Positions 34,760 to 45,800 of a stretch of DNA of 64,000 nucleotides are shown here, in pieces. The notes beneath the pieces were generated by a model. That model worked only from the letters and a program-made list of their open reading frames with translations. It did no database searches and was not told the origin of the DNA. How positions within the stretch are numbered: position 1 is the stretch's first letter; every line of letters starts with the position of its first letter. Source of the DNA: Desulfobulbus oralis. GTDB taxonomy: Bacteria; Desulfobacterota; Desulfobulbia; Desulfobulbales; Desulfobulbaceae. The DNA lies in assembly GCF_002952055.1 (NCBI RefSeq), contig NZ_CP021255.1:1518501-1582500 (forward strand). Direction: 5' to 3'. The position numbers were made by a program, and so were the translations under genes.

Positions 34760-35892
34760 TCCGGTCGGAGCATTCGGGCAATCGTGGCAAAAACGGCGGT
34801 GCGCTCTTGCCCCGGCTCCGGGATCAGATTGGTGTTCAGGAAATACAGGTGGCGAAAGCCCCTGGCCAGATGGGGCTGGAGCTTGGTGCCAAAGGAATTG
34901 GCAATCAGAAGAGCGGTCCTGTCGGTCAGGCTGTTGTCTGTGACGGTATGAAACAGCATCTGCCGAGAGCCAAAGTCCTGGAGCAGGCTGTCCGGCATCT
35001 CCTGTGCCGGCTGGCCGGCATATGGATACAGGTACACCTGGATCGGGATGACAAAGCCAAAGAAGCCTGCAATATCGACCTTGCTGCGGCCGAGCCTGGA
35101 GGCGTCGTCCAGCTGCAGATGGTCCACAGCCCCACAGGCCTTGAGCAGGTGGCGGGTGAAGAGATAAACGGATTTGCCTTCCCAGTGATAGTTTTTCTGC
35201 GGGTAAAAGTTCGCATCTGCCTTGTAGGCCTGAAAAAGCTCCAGTGGGTAGAACACCTGGTATCTGCCAGTGGCCGCTCCCTGTCGTTTGAGCCGGGCCA
35301 GGAGAAAATCCTGGTTCGGATAGGCGATGCAGGCCTGGCGCAGGGCCAGCGGGACACTGGGAGGCAGTTTGTCGGCATACAGCGGCAGGGTGGTGGGGGC
35401 AATGGCAAAGATGACCCGGGCACCCTGGCGCTGAAAGACCCGGCTGGCCGCGGAAAAGGTGGCATCCAGCCGCTGGACCAGCTCGGGCCCGGGTTTCCCC
35501 TGTTGCAGGCACAGTGCCTTGAAATAGGCGTAGGGGTTCGAATTGGGCGAGTTGAAAAAAATATGTCCGTCCTGGCCCAGGGTGATATTGGGCAGAGGCG
35601 GGTCCCGCAGGATGGCGTAGCGGCATTTCCGGTACAGGGTATTGCCCAGGGGCCGGAGGCCGATCCCGTCCTTCATCCAGGACTCAAGACCTTTGATGAA
35701 GGCCTGCGGATTGCTGCGCAACATCTGCAGGGGTGGCCGGACGGCCATGCGGCGGTTTTCCTGCCGGCGAATCGCAGCGGCATTGCTGTGCACCAGGCCA
35801 AGCACAGTGGGCAGGGCCAGCAGGCAGACAAGCAGCGCAATCAGGAGCGGCGCGCGGCCGTGCAGCCTGAACGGGGATGCAGTGCGGAACAT
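34624..35892 (-). CDS. AlgJ/AlgX-like polysaccharide O-acetylation protein (copy 1)
   Basis: Begins at ATG 35892 (MFRTASPFRLHGRAPLL), two bases after the MBOAT stop. About 422 residues. An N-terminal membrane anchor (APLLIALLVCLLALPTVLG) and a periplasmic SGNH-like domain: ENRRMAVRPPLQ, WMKDGIGLRPLGNTLY, ITLGQDGHIFFN, NYHWEGKSVYLF and LLIANSFG. These are the AlgJ/AlgX blocks that move an acetyl group from the MBOAT protein to a polymer. The usual Asp-x-His reads Asn-Tyr-His here, and GDS reads ANS, so the catalytic triad is atypical. The last 45 codons overlap the convergent radical SAM gene. Confidence 0.82.
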   Translation of the reverse strand: MFRTASPFRLHGRAPLLIALLVCLLALPTVLGLVHSNAAAIRRQENRRMAVRPPLQMLRSNPQAFIKGLESWMKDGIGLRPLGNTLYRKCRYAILRDPPLPNITLGQDGHIFFNSPNSNPYAYFKALCLQQGKPGPELVQRLDATFSAASRVFQRQGARVIFAIAPTTLPLYADKLPPSVPLALRQACIAYPNQDFLLARLKRQGAATGRYQVFYPLELFQAYKADANFYPQKNYHWEGKSVYLFTRHLLKACGAVDHLQLDDASRLGRSKVDIAGFFGFVIPIQVYLYPYAGQPAQEMPDSLLQDFGSRQMLFHTVTDNSLTDRTALLIANSFGTKLQPHLARGFRHLYFLNTNLIPEPGQERTAVFATIARMLRPDYVFFVVDDSNVTNLPDWLGGFGELDRSACPASLSKGSSLEKSGQ

Positions 35893-35894
35893 GG

Positions 35895-37325
35895 CTAAAA
35901 CCGGAAATACAGAAAGGGACTGTAGGAACCCGCAAGGATGCAGATATACGAGCAGACAAACAGCAAAACCGCCCAAAGCGTCTGCGTGGCGCTCATGCAC
36001 AGTCGGGCAGGGTGTCCCAGAGTCTGTACCGCCTTTTGCCACAGCCGCTTGCCGCTCTGTTCCACAAAGGGCACGGCAAAGAGCAGCCCGGCGGCCATGG
36101 CGACCAGGGACTCGTTGCTGGCCAGTTCAAGGAGGCTTTTTGCCTCTGGCGCATTGTTCAAGCCGAACATGGCCAGCCAGATCTGCAGGGCCTGATGGAG
36201 GCCGTTGGAGCGGAACAGTACCCAGGCCAGCATGACGGCCAGCATGGTGTAGCCGTGGCGGAGCGGCCGCGGGGCGCGCTGCAGCAATTTTCTGCCGCCG
36301 ATGCGCTCGATGACCAGAAGGCAGCCATGGAACAGGCCCCAGGCAATGAAGGTATAGGCCGCGCCATGCCAGAGGCCGCAGAGCAGGAAGACCGTGACCA
36401 GATTGAACAGGGTGCGGGCCATGCCTCTGCGGTTGCCGCCCAGGGGAATGTAGAGGTAGTCGCGGAACCAGGTGGAGAGGGAAATATGCCAGCGCCGCCA
36501 GAATTCGGTGATGGACTGGCTGAAGTAGGGATAGCGGAAGTTGCGGGGCAGGCGGAAGCCCAGCATGACCCCCAGGGCAATGGCCATGAAGGTGTAGCCG
36601 CAGAAGTCGAAATAGATCTGCAGGGTATAGGCCAGGGTGCCCAGCCAGGCGGTGGGGGCGTCCAGGGCGCTTTCCGGCAGGGCAAAGACCTTGTCGGCCA
36701 CTGGAGCCACACTGTTGGCGATCAGCATCTTCTGGGCCATGCCGATGGCAAAGAGGCGGAGGCTGAAGGCGATGCGGCGCACGGTGAAGCTGCGGTGGAG
36801 CAGCGCCTTGGCAATGGTGTGATAGCGCACAATGGGGCCGGCCACCATGTGGGGGAACATGGCGATATAGAGTCCGACGTGCAGGGGGGATTTGGCGCGG
36901 GTGGCTGTCCCCCGGTACACGTCCACGAGGTAGGAAATGCCGTGGAAGGTGAAGTAGGAGATGCCGAGCGGCAGATGGGGGTGGTGGAACTCACCCACGC
37001 TGATGCCGAAGAAATCGGGCAGCACGGTTTGCAGGAGGAAGATCCAGTACTTGTAGTAGGCGAGTATGCCCAGATCGGCGGTCACACCAATGGCCAGAGC
37101 CCATTTTCTGCGCAGGGCAGGCGTGTTTTTGGTGCCGATGAGGAGGCCGAAGAGGTAGTTGACCGCGATGTAGGCCAGGAGCACCCCAATGTATTTGGTC
37201 TCGCCCCAGAAGAAAAAGACGAGGCTGAACAGGAAAAAGCTGAGGTTCTTCCAGGGCAGGAAGAAGTACACGCACAGAAAAAGCGGCGCAAACCAGGCCA
37301 GAAAGACAACAGAGGGGAAAAGCAT
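35895..37325 (-). CDS. MBOAT O-acyltransferase (AlgI-like)
   Basis: 476 residues, 11 or so membrane helices. FLAWFAPLFLCVYFFLPWK at the N-terminus and the family block FWRRWHISLSTWFRDYLYIP, followed by GLWHGAAYTFIAWG with the catalytic His, are intact; GISYFTFHGISYLVDVYRG is also typical. AlgI-like proteins carry acetyl from the cytoplasm through the inner membrane. It lies between two AlgJ-like genes, with 2 bases to the one downstream and 184 to the one upstream. It could acetylate either of the two glycans made by this window or a cell-wall polymer. Confidence 0.95.
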   Translation of the reverse strand: MLFPSVVFLAWFAPLFLCVYFFLPWKNLSFFLFSLVFFFWGETKYIGVLLAYIAVNYLFGLLIGTKNTPALRRKWALAIGVTADLGILAYYKYWIFLLQTVLPDFFGISVGEFHHPHLPLGISYFTFHGISYLVDVYRGTATRAKSPLHVGLYIAMFPHMVAGPIVRYHTIAKALLHRSFTVRRIAFSLRLFAIGMAQKMLIANSVAPVADKVFALPESALDAPTAWLGTLAYTLQIYFDFCGYTFMAIALGVMLGFRLPRNFRYPYFSQSITEFWRRWHISLSTWFRDYLYIPLGGNRRGMARTLFNLVTVFLLCGLWHGAAYTFIAWGLFHGCLLVIERIGGRKLLQRAPRPLRHGYTMLAVMLAWVLFRSNGLHQALQIWLAMFGLNNAPEAKSLLELASNESLVAMAAGLLFAVPFVEQSGKRLWQKAVQTLGHPARLCMSATQTLWAVLLFVCSYICILAGSYSPFLYFRF

Positions 37326-37509
37326 CGCTGTGGCCTCAGACCGGTATGGTGGAGTCGGGGCAGGCCTGCGCTGCCGCAGTGCCGACTGTGGTCTGGTCTT
37401 GGTGTAGCGGCAGCCTGCGGAGCAGGTCTGCGTCCCTCTTTTTTGTGTCTGGTGGTTCAGGAGTCTTCAGGTTCTGCATATTCGTTGTTCGCATCTCTGC
37501 TGTCTTGTC

Positions 37510-38772
37510 TCATGGTCCGGCAGGGTGGCCGCTTTCCTGCCTGACGGAGGATTGGAGTTCTTTTTGCTGCAACTGCACCAGGCTGTCCAGCCAGCGGGGC
37601 AGGCTTTCAAGGTTCTGGTCATCAAAGACAAAATACACGTAATCCGGCTGGATATGTTCACGGAGTGCCGCAAAAACGGCCATCTGGTTTTTCTGCCTTT
37701 GCAGCCAGTTGGTATCCACCCGGTAGAAATGCCGGAAGCCCCGGGCCAGATGGGGGGCCAGCATGCCGCCAAAGGAGTTGGCGATCATCAGTGCGGTCTT
37801 GTCGCTCAGACTGCGGCTCGTCCTGAAATGGGTGAGGATCTGCTGCTCGCTGAGTTTTTTTGCCCATGGTTCGACAAGCAGGGCGGAAGGCTGCTTGGCA
37901 TAGGAATAGACATAGGCTGTAACGGGCCGGCTGTAGCCGAAGAAACCGGTGAGATCGTCTTCGACCGGGGCGGACACCGCCGGATCATGCAAGGCCACCG
38001 TGTTTGCGACCTTGCTGGTCCGGAGCAGGTGCCGGGCAAAGAGGTAGGCCGAGCGGCCTTCCCAGTGGAAGCGTTCCTTGGGCCAGAAGTACTTTTCGTT
38101 TTTGTGGCTTGCAAAGAGTTCATAGGGATAAAAAATTCGGTACCTGCCCGTACTTTCGCCGTGACGCTGCAGGCGGGCCAGCACATGATCCTTCTCTGGA
38201 TAGGCCGCGCAGGCCTCCCGGTAGCGTGCCGGTAGGTTCAAAGGCAATTTGTCGGCGTACAGGGTCAGGGGCGAGGGCACGATGGCAAAGACGACCTCTG
38301 CGCCCTGACGCTGGAACAGGTTGCCTGCAGCCGCCATGGTAGCATCCAGATGCCGGAAGAGTTCCGGCGAGGCATCACCCTGTTTGATGCAGAGGGCGTC
38401 AAAAAAGAGAAAGGGTCTGGAGGTATCCGGCGAATTGAGGAAAACATGGCCGTCGAGCCCCAGCGTGATATTGGGCTGAGGGGCCTTGTGAAAAGAGCTC
38501 TGCTGGAATTTTCTGTACAGGGCATTGGCCTGCTGACGAAAACCAATGCTGTCGTTCATCCAGGCTTCGGTCGCCCTGATAAAGGCCTGTGCACTGTTAC
38601 GAAACAGGAGGAGGGGCGGCAGGGTGGCCATCTTGCGGTTCTCCTGGGCGCGGATGGCCCCGGCATTGCTGTGGATCCTGCCGACCAGGGCGGGCAATGC
38701 CAGTACGCAGACGAGTGCTGCGATCAGAAGCGGCGTTTTGCCGAGGAGTCGGAATGAGGCATGGAGGGGCAT
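37510..38772 (-). CDS. AlgJ/AlgX-like polysaccharide O-acetylation protein (copy 2)
   Basis: 420 residues. Same layout as copy 1: N-terminal anchor (TPLLIAALVCVLALPALVG), ENRKMATLPPL, WMNDSIGFRQQANALY, ITLGLDGHVFLN, FHWEGRSAYLFARHLL and LMIANSFGG. The two copies are clearly related along the whole length, so they arose by duplication. Here the residue two before the His is Arg (RFHW), again not the usual Asp. The 184-base gap to the MBOAT gene (37326-37509) shows no gene; a short T-rich tract follows the stop. Confidence 0.82.
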   Translation of the reverse strand: MPLHASFRLLGKTPLLIAALVCVLALPALVGRIHSNAGAIRAQENRKMATLPPLLLFRNSAQAFIRATEAWMNDSIGFRQQANALYRKFQQSSFHKAPQPNITLGLDGHVFLNSPDTSRPFLFFDALCIKQGDASPELFRHLDATMAAAGNLFQRQGAEVVFAIVPSPLTLYADKLPLNLPARYREACAAYPEKDHVLARLQRHGESTGRYRIFYPYELFASHKNEKYFWPKERFHWEGRSAYLFARHLLRTSKVANTVALHDPAVSAPVEDDLTGFFGYSRPVTAYVYSYAKQPSALLVEPWAKKLSEQQILTHFRTSRSLSDKTALMIANSFGGMLAPHLARGFRHFYRVDTNWLQRQKNQMAVFAALREHIQPDYVYFVFDDQNLESLPRWLDSLVQLQQKELQSSVRQESGHPAGP

Positions 38773-38879
38773 GAGGGTTCAGGGATGCAGCAAAGGGGCA
38801 AGGATGGCAGGCGATCCGTGAAGACGGCAAAGAGCGGCATTATACCGGCACCTCTGTGGCCCTGCCACCCGAAAAGAGC

Positions 38880-41800
38880 CTATTCGACCCGTTGGCAGAG
38901 GTTTTCCACTTCCGTCCATTTTTCCCTGAGCCGTTTTTCCGAAACCGGCCCCCTGGTGCCGAGTTCCGGCGCAAAGACCGAAATACGGAACTCTTCCACC
39001 AAGGCGGCATATTCCTGCAAAATTTTCCGGCAGGGGCTGGATGGCCGGGCATGGCGGAGCAGTTTTTCCGCTTCTGCCAGCCGCCCTTCCGGGCCCTTCA
39101 GGCGCTGGGCCTTGAGGGCGTCCTTTTTGGGATCGTGTTCGGCCCGCTCGATGCGGAGGGCAAGCGCCTGCAGATAGCGGCCGCGTTCCCGCAGCTCGAT
39201 GGCGGTGAGGCTGTCCAGAAAATCCGCGGGCAGGATACGCGCCACCGCGCTCTGGTATTCAGCGAAACGGGCCGTATCGAAGCAGCGCAGTTGCCTGGAC
39301 CGGTCGGCCCAGGCGGCGATCTGCGTCACCACGGCCCGGCGCTGCTGCACCAGAGTGCCCACACGCTCCAGAACTGGCCCGGCCCTTCTCAAAAGGCCCT
39401 CCCTTTTGACCAGTGCCACTGCCTCGTCAAACTGGCTTTGCGTGGGCAGGCTCAACATGTCCAGGGCAAAGACCGCATCCAGGACAAAGGCAAAAAGGCG
39501 GTGCTGCAGTGCCGTGGCACTGAGGCCCGCGCCCAGATTCAGCCATGAGGCGGACCTGGCGCTGATGAGTTCCCTGCACTGCCTGCGGAGCGCCGCGCCT
39601 TCCCGGGCAAACTCCTGCAGCAAAAGCAGGTGCAGCGCGGCCCGGATGCTGGCCCGGCTTTCCTCCCGGTTCGTGGTGTAGTACAGCTCGACCGGCCCGG
39701 CCGGCTTTGGCCGCAGGCCCGCATAGGCCAGGAGTTCCGGCTTGCCCGGGCCGGTCTTGATGGTCATGACGGGCTCTATGCCGGCAAGTCCGCCGGCCTG
39801 CACCTGCCGGCCCTTGGGCAGGGCCACGGCCGGTTCCGGAACATGCGGGCCGCTGTCCGCACAGCGCCTGCCGAGCTCGGCCAGCGAGCGGCCCTGGGCC
39901 AGCGTTTCGCCGGCCTCATCCTGCACCACAAAACGCATCCTGAGGTGGATTGGCAGCGTGTCGGCCTGCCAGTCGCTCCGCGCGACCACGATCTGATAAT
40001 GCCTGAAAATCACCCGTTCCAGCTCCTGATACAGTGAGCCCTGATACAGGTTCAGGCTGTCCAGAATCCGCTCCACCGCCTCCGGCAGCGGCACCAGATG
40101 CCGGCGGAGCGCCTTGGGCAGGCGCCTGCAGAGGTGCAGCACCTTGTCCGGCAGGAGGCCGGGCACCAGCCACTCAAAGGGCTGCGGATTCAGCTCCGGC
40201 ACCTGACGGAGCGACACCAGCGCGCTCACGCCATCGTCCTCCGCGCCGGGCGCAAAATGGTAGCGCAGGGGAATTGTCATGCCATTGCTGCGCAGGCTTG
40301 GCGGATAACGGTACAGCTCGTCGCTGTCCGGTTCGGCCTGGCACAGGTCGCTTTCGCTCATGCGGAGGAACTCGTCCGAACCGGCATCCCGAATCAGCCG
40401 TTTCAGACCGCTGCGGTCGCATACCGCGCCCAGGCGGCTGGCGTAAAAGGCACGGAGGGCTTCTTCGTCCACCACGATGCCGCGCCGCCGTACCCGGTCT
40501 TCCAGCTCCTCGAAGTGCCGGCGCAACGCGAGGTTGTGTTCCAGGAAAGGAAAGTCGCCGCCCAGAGTGCCCTCAAGCAGCGCGCTTCTGATGAATATTT
40601 CCTGGGCCTCGAGCTGCGCTTTGGCGCTGACCCGGCCATAATCCACGGGCCGGCCCGCCACTATGCACAGGCCAAAGAGCGTCACCCTTTCCAGGGCCAT
40701 CACCCGGCCCGTTTTTTTCTCCCAGTGCGGGGCTGACCAGCTCTTTTTGCACAGCGACCCGGCCAGCGGCTCCAGCCACTCCGGCTGGATGGCCGCCACA
40801 GTGCGGGCAAAGAGCTGGGAGGTTTCCACAAATTCAGCGGCCAGGGCCCAGTCCGGCCCCCTGTTGTACAGGCCGGAACCCGGGAACAGCATGACCTCGC
40901 GGCCACCAGCGGCAAGATAGGCGTTTTTCTCCTTTTTCTGGCAGATATTGCGCAGGAAGCCGCTTGCCAGCGCCTTGTGCACGTTTTCGTATGCGGCCGT
41001 TTCCCTGTTCACTTGCTGGCGCTGTTCTTTGGGCAGGAGGCGCAGAATCTGCTCCTGCACATCCATCCACTCCCGCATCCGCTGCCACGAAAGAAAATGG
41101 GTCTTGCAGAATCTGGAAAGCTGCGAATTGCTGGGCCGCTCGCCATGCTGGAACAGGAGATCCCAGATGGTCAAAAGGCCCAGAAAGTCCGATTGCCTGT
41201 GGCGGAAAATCTGCTGGGCCGCATCGGCCTTGCCCTCCTGATCCGGCGGCCGCACCCGCGGATCCTGGATGGAGAGTGCGGCGGCCAGAATCACGCATTC
41301 CCGGAGGGCATTCTGGCGGCTGGCCTCCAGCACGATCCGGCTGATGCGCGGGTCGAGCGGCAGCCGTGCCATGAAGCGGCCCTGCCGGCTCAGGCGGCGT
41401 TTGTCCCCTGTGCCCTCGAAGGCGCCCAGTTCGTCCAAAAGCCGGTAGCCGTCCTTCAGCGCCGCGGGCGGCGGCGGGTCGACAAAGGGAAAATCCGCCG
41501 GCTGGCCCAGGTGCAGGTCGCTCATCCGCAGAATGACCTCGGCCAGATTTGAGCGCTGGATTTCCGGTGGGGTAAAGGGCTCGCGACTCTGGTAGTCCTC
41601 TTCGCTGTAGAGGCGGATGCACAGGCCCGGCCCCACGCGACCGCAGCGGCCACGGCGCTGCTCGCAGCTGGCCTGCGAAATGCGGCTGACCCGCAGGCTG
41701 GTGGTGCCGCTTTTCGGATTGTAGCGGGTAATCCGGGCCAGACCGGTGTCCACGACAACCCGGATGCCCGGCACGGTGATGGAGGTTTCCGCCACATTGG

Positions 41801-42635
41801 TGGCCACAATGATCTTGCGGCGCTGAGCGGGCCGGAAGACGGCCCGCTGCGCCTGGGCGGGCAGGCGACCGAAGAGCGGCAGCAAAAGGTGGTTGCTCTC
41901 CAGGTGTTTCAGGCTGTCCAGGGTGTCGTTGATGTCCCGCTCCGTGGGCATGAAGACGAGGATGTCGCCGTCAGGACCTGGGGCCGTGGGGGTACAGAGG
42001 CTGGTCACCGCGGCAACGGCCTGATCCACATAGGAATTTTCCGCTTCCTCGCCCCTGTCGCCGGCCCAGTATTCGGTGTTGATCGGAAAGCCGCGGCCCT
42101 CGATGGCGATGACCGGCGCGCCTTCAAAATGCCTGCTGAAACGCTCCGCATCGATGGTGGCCGAGGAGATGATGAGCTTGAGATCGGAACGTCGGGCCAG
42201 GAGGCGCTTCAGGTAGCCCAGGAGAAAATCGATGTTCAGACTGCGCTCATGGGCCTCGTCCAGGATAATGGTGTCGTACTGCAGCAGTTCCGGGTCTGCG
42301 CGGGTTTCCGCCAGGAGTACGCCGTCGGTCATGAATTTGATGAGTGTGTCCCGGGACGTCTGGTCGTGAAAGCGGATCTTGCAGCCGATCCTCGCAGCTG
42401 TGCCGCTTTCTTCGGCTACCCGGTCCGCCACCGAGAGTGCGGCAATCCGGCGCGGCTGGGTGCAGCCTATCATGCCCGCCTGCCCGCGCCCGGCATCCAG
42501 ACACATCCTGGGGAGCTGGGTGGTTTTGCCGGAGCCGGTGTCGCCGATCAGCACAAGACATCGATTGCCGGCAATCGCCGCCACAATCTCGTCATGATGG
42601 GCCATTATGGGGAGCTCAGAGGCCAAAGCGGACAA
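38880..42635 (-). CDS. hrpA: ATP-dependent RNA helicase HrpA
   Basis: 1,251 residues from TTG 42635, which directly follows an in-frame stop; ATG 42605 is the other choice. DEAH-box motifs: I GDTGSGKTTQLP, Ia TQPRRIAALS, II DEAHERSL, III SSATIDAERFS, V TNVAETSITVPG and VI QRRGRCGRVGPGLC. These are followed by the winged-helix/OB part and a long C-terminal DUF3418 region (from about 640). The E. coli protein has some 80 more residues before the first motif, so this one begins unusually close to the helicase core. It acts on RNA, perhaps ribosome rescue or mRNA. Confidence 0.93.
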   Translation of the reverse strand: MSALASELPIMAHHDEIVAAIAGNRCLVLIGDTGSGKTTQLPRMCLDAGRGQAGMIGCTQPRRIAALSVADRVAEESGTAARIGCKIRFHDQTSRDTLIKFMTDGVLLAETRADPELLQYDTIILDEAHERSLNIDFLLGYLKRLLARRSDLKLIISSATIDAERFSRHFEGAPVIAIEGRGFPINTEYWAGDRGEEAENSYVDQAVAAVTSLCTPTAPGPDGDILVFMPTERDINDTLDSLKHLESNHLLLPLFGRLPAQAQRAVFRPAQRRKIIVATNVAETSITVPGIRVVVDTGLARITRYNPKSGTTSLRVSRISQASCEQRRGRCGRVGPGLCIRLYSEEDYQSREPFTPPEIQRSNLAEVILRMSDLHLGQPADFPFVDPPPPAALKDGYRLLDELGAFEGTGDKRRLSRQGRFMARLPLDPRISRIVLEASRQNALRECVILAAALSIQDPRVRPPDQEGKADAAQQIFRHRQSDFLGLLTIWDLLFQHGERPSNSQLSRFCKTHFLSWQRMREWMDVQEQILRLLPKEQRQQVNRETAAYENVHKALASGFLRNICQKKEKNAYLAAGGREVMLFPGSGLYNRGPDWALAAEFVETSQLFARTVAAIQPEWLEPLAGSLCKKSWSAPHWEKKTGRVMALERVTLFGLCIVAGRPVDYGRVSAKAQLEAQEIFIRSALLEGTLGGDFPFLEHNLALRRHFEELEDRVRRRGIVVDEEALRAFYASRLGAVCDRSGLKRLIRDAGSDEFLRMSESDLCQAEPDSDELYRYPPSLRSNGMTIPLRYHFAPGAEDDGVSALVSLRQVPELNPQPFEWLVPGLLPDKVLHLCRRLPKALRRHLVPLPEAVERILDSLNLYQGSLYQELERVIFRHYQIVVARSDWQADTLPIHLRMRFVVQDEAGETLAQGRSLAELGRRCADSGPHVPEPAVALPKGRQVQAGGLAGIEPVMTIKTGPGKPELLAYAGLRPKPAGPVELYYTTNREESRASIRAALHLLLLQEFAREGAALRRQCRELISARSASWLNLGAGLSATALQHRLFAFVLDAVFALDMLSLPTQSQFDEAVALVKREGLLRRAGPVLERVGTLVQQRRAVVTQIAAWADRSRQLRCFDTARFAEYQSAVARILPADFLDSLTAIELRERGRYLQALALRIERAEHDPKKDALKAQRLKGPEGRLAEAEKLLRHARPSSPCRKILQEYAALVEEFRISVFAPELGTRGPVSEKRLREKWTEVENLCQRVE

Positions 42636-42807
42636 AGCTGTTTACACTGCAGATGGAAAGGTACAGTACTGATATACAATACTATTTTCAGTCGAATTTA
42701 CGGGCCAACAGTGAGTTGCACGAAGTTTTAAACCACTTTGCGGCAACCGCTGTCTCTTCGCAGGTTTTACTATGGTACAATCTGCAAGGCAGCCCCGCAC
42801 CCGACTG

Positions 42808-45800
42808 CTAAAACTGTATCTGACAGGCCGGAATTGGTTCTGCAGTTCGGATTTTCAGGAGGCTATGCAAAAAGGCATCCAGGATAGCTGTTTGCCCTGA
42901 ATCCGGTGGATCCGGGGTAGCAGTGATAATTTCCTGGCTGTAGGCCTGCAGATTTAAGCCGTAGAGTGTCTCCAGCTCATGAATGAGATCATGGTTTGGG
43001 CTAGTCAACCAGGTCGCATGCACTAAATTCTGGAATACCGCATTATCTTTTCCTAGGTCAGGTGCTGCTTCAAATGGTGCCAGATCTTCTATGTCAATTA
43101 AATACGGTAGCATTCCCTTGATGCCACGTTCAAACCACATGAATGGCTCGGATGTACTGCTCAAACATACAACATCGAACCAAGCACATGCTTCGGGCGA
43201 GACCTCAAAAAATTTGCTGGCATGAGCTGCAGCATACGAACTGATTCGTTTTGTCTGTACAAGCTGCCGGGCCATCATGAGAAGGCGACAGCTTTCCGAG
43301 CCATCCGGCACTGCGAGTAAAAGTCGCAGGCCTGGGCTTTTGGGGGCTGCCCACAATGGTGTAAAGGGGGCAGGCCAATGTTGGCCGCTCAACTGGGTCC
43401 TGGGGATCCGGGCGCGGCTGTAGTTGGACTCAGACAGGGTGAGATTTGGATTATAGGCTGGATCATGATACCAAACATTAGGCCAGCGTTTTTTCAACAG
43501 GGAGATTTCGTTCCAGAAACGAGTTATTTTTTCAGGCGTTTCGTCCTTTCCACGGGATATCGATTCATGATGAATAAGTACTACCTCTGGGTTACACAGA
43601 TTCGTATAACCATGTTCGCGTAATTTCAGACAGAAATCAACATCATTATAACCTACGGCAAAATTAACTTCGTCGAGACCGCCAACTTCCTTATAAACGG
43701 CTTTGCGTACAGCCAGACATGCACCAGTGACTGCAGAGTAGGAGCGTAAAAACTGCGCCTGTCCGTGATAGCCATTGCTGTCCTTTGGCAAACCTTTATA
43801 AACATGCTCCGCGCATCTGCCCAGACCCAAGATCACTCCGGAATGCTGAATCGTACGATTTGGATAGAGAAGTTTGGCGGAAACCGCGCCAACTCCAGGT
43901 AACAAAGCCAGGGATACCAGTTGTGATAACCAGTTATTGGTAATAATCTCGGTATCGTTGTTGAGAAGTACTACAATATCTCCTTTAGCTTCAGATACAG
44001 CAATATTGTTAATATGAGAATAGTTGAATATTCCATCATATCGTAATAAACGAACAAGTTTCTTGTCAGCCAATTGTTTAAAATAAATCAAGGCATTGTT
44101 ATCATCAGAGCCATTATCGACCAGGATAATTTCGTAATTTTTGTATATGGTTTTTTGTATGATACTATCAATACATTGGCGTACCACTGCTTCAGCGTTA
44201 CGAGTAGGAATAATAATCGAGGCAAGAGGCTGATTCTCGTTGGTATTTGTTGTAAATGTTTGACTAACCCCTTTGGGCTGCTCGTTTATAATATTTTTAT
44301 TTGTGCGACTGTGATATAGAACACGCGGAATATGGATAATTTGTGACGATTCAATATGCTCAACTGCCTGTGTGGCCAGCGCATAATCTTGTGAACCCTC
44401 ATGACCAGTACGAAGTCCTCCAATATCCATCAGGATTTTTCGGCGGTATACCCCAAGATGGGAAATCAGGTTATGGGAACGAAACAGCCATGGGTCCCAG
44501 TCACTTTTGAAGTAGGCTTCTTTCAGTTCATTGTTCTCATCGATTGTATCCTCATCGGAGTAGATAAGGCTTGCATCCGGGTGGCGGTTGAGCGCCTCTG
44601 TCACCCAGAACAGCGCATCTTCTGTCAGCAGGTCATCTTTACCTAAAAATGCAACAAATTCACCTGAGGCCAGCTCCAATGCAGAGTTGGCGGCTTGGAT
44701 CCTATCTTCTTTTTGTAAACAAGGGATGATCTTTATACGATTATTTTCTGATTTGAATTTTTGTAGAATTGCAGCAGTAGATCCATCCGTTGATGTGACG
44801 TTGACAATACAGAGTTCCCAGTGCGGATAAAGCTGTTTATTGACTGATTCAATTGCGGCAATGAGAAAATTGGCATTGGATTCATTTACAGTCATTACAA
44901 GAGAAATGCAGGGTGTATATGAAAATTCAGCAATTTGTTTCTGTATCAATAAACGATCGCTGTCATTCAACGCATAAAAATTTTTATACCATGTATGGTA
45001 GTTTATGACCGAGTATGTAAGCTCTGGCTGGTTTGGATCGTGCGTCAAAAGACCCTGTTTTTGCCCCTTTTGTAGATAGTGTAGAAAAGGTGATAGGTTT
45101 GTAGGTAGCTGATCCAGGTAGTGGGAGAGATACCAGCCTGTATCAAAGTTCTGATTTGGGTTGCGCCCCTCAAATTGACCAAATTCAAGAAAATGCAGAA
45201 GTGGATTAATGCCACTTTGTTTGATATCTGGATAGTGATCTAAATACCAGGAGGTATCAAAGTGTGGACCTGGACAACGATTCTCCTTTGCCCCAAACAG
45301 GTGAAAATGAAGCAATGGATCAAGTCCATTTTCTTTGACGTCCGGGTATTTTTCGAGATACCAGGTAGTATCAAAATATGGATTAGGGTTGGTATTTTTC
45401 CAATTGGAATGTTCGAGGTAATGGGTAAAGGCTATCTCGTTGTTTATCGCTTCTGAGTATTGCTGTTGATACCATATTGCATCAAAGTATGGATTTGGAC
45501 TGGTATCTTCCTGAGCACCATATACAATATAGTATTGTAATGGATGCATATTCATAGCTTTAATCCAGGGATATTTTTGCAAATACCAGGATGTCCAGAA
45601 ATATGGATTGGGATTATACCAAAACTCTCCAGAATGACTCAAGAAATGAGCAAGAGGCTCGCAGAAATCATTCGCTTTAAGATAAGTTTCTGCATACCAT
45701 GTTGGATTAAAGTATGGATTTGGCCATCTATCTTCTCGCCAGCCCTGTTGTTGGTAGTGAACAAGCGGATGAATTCCTTGCTTTTTTACTTGTGGATTTT

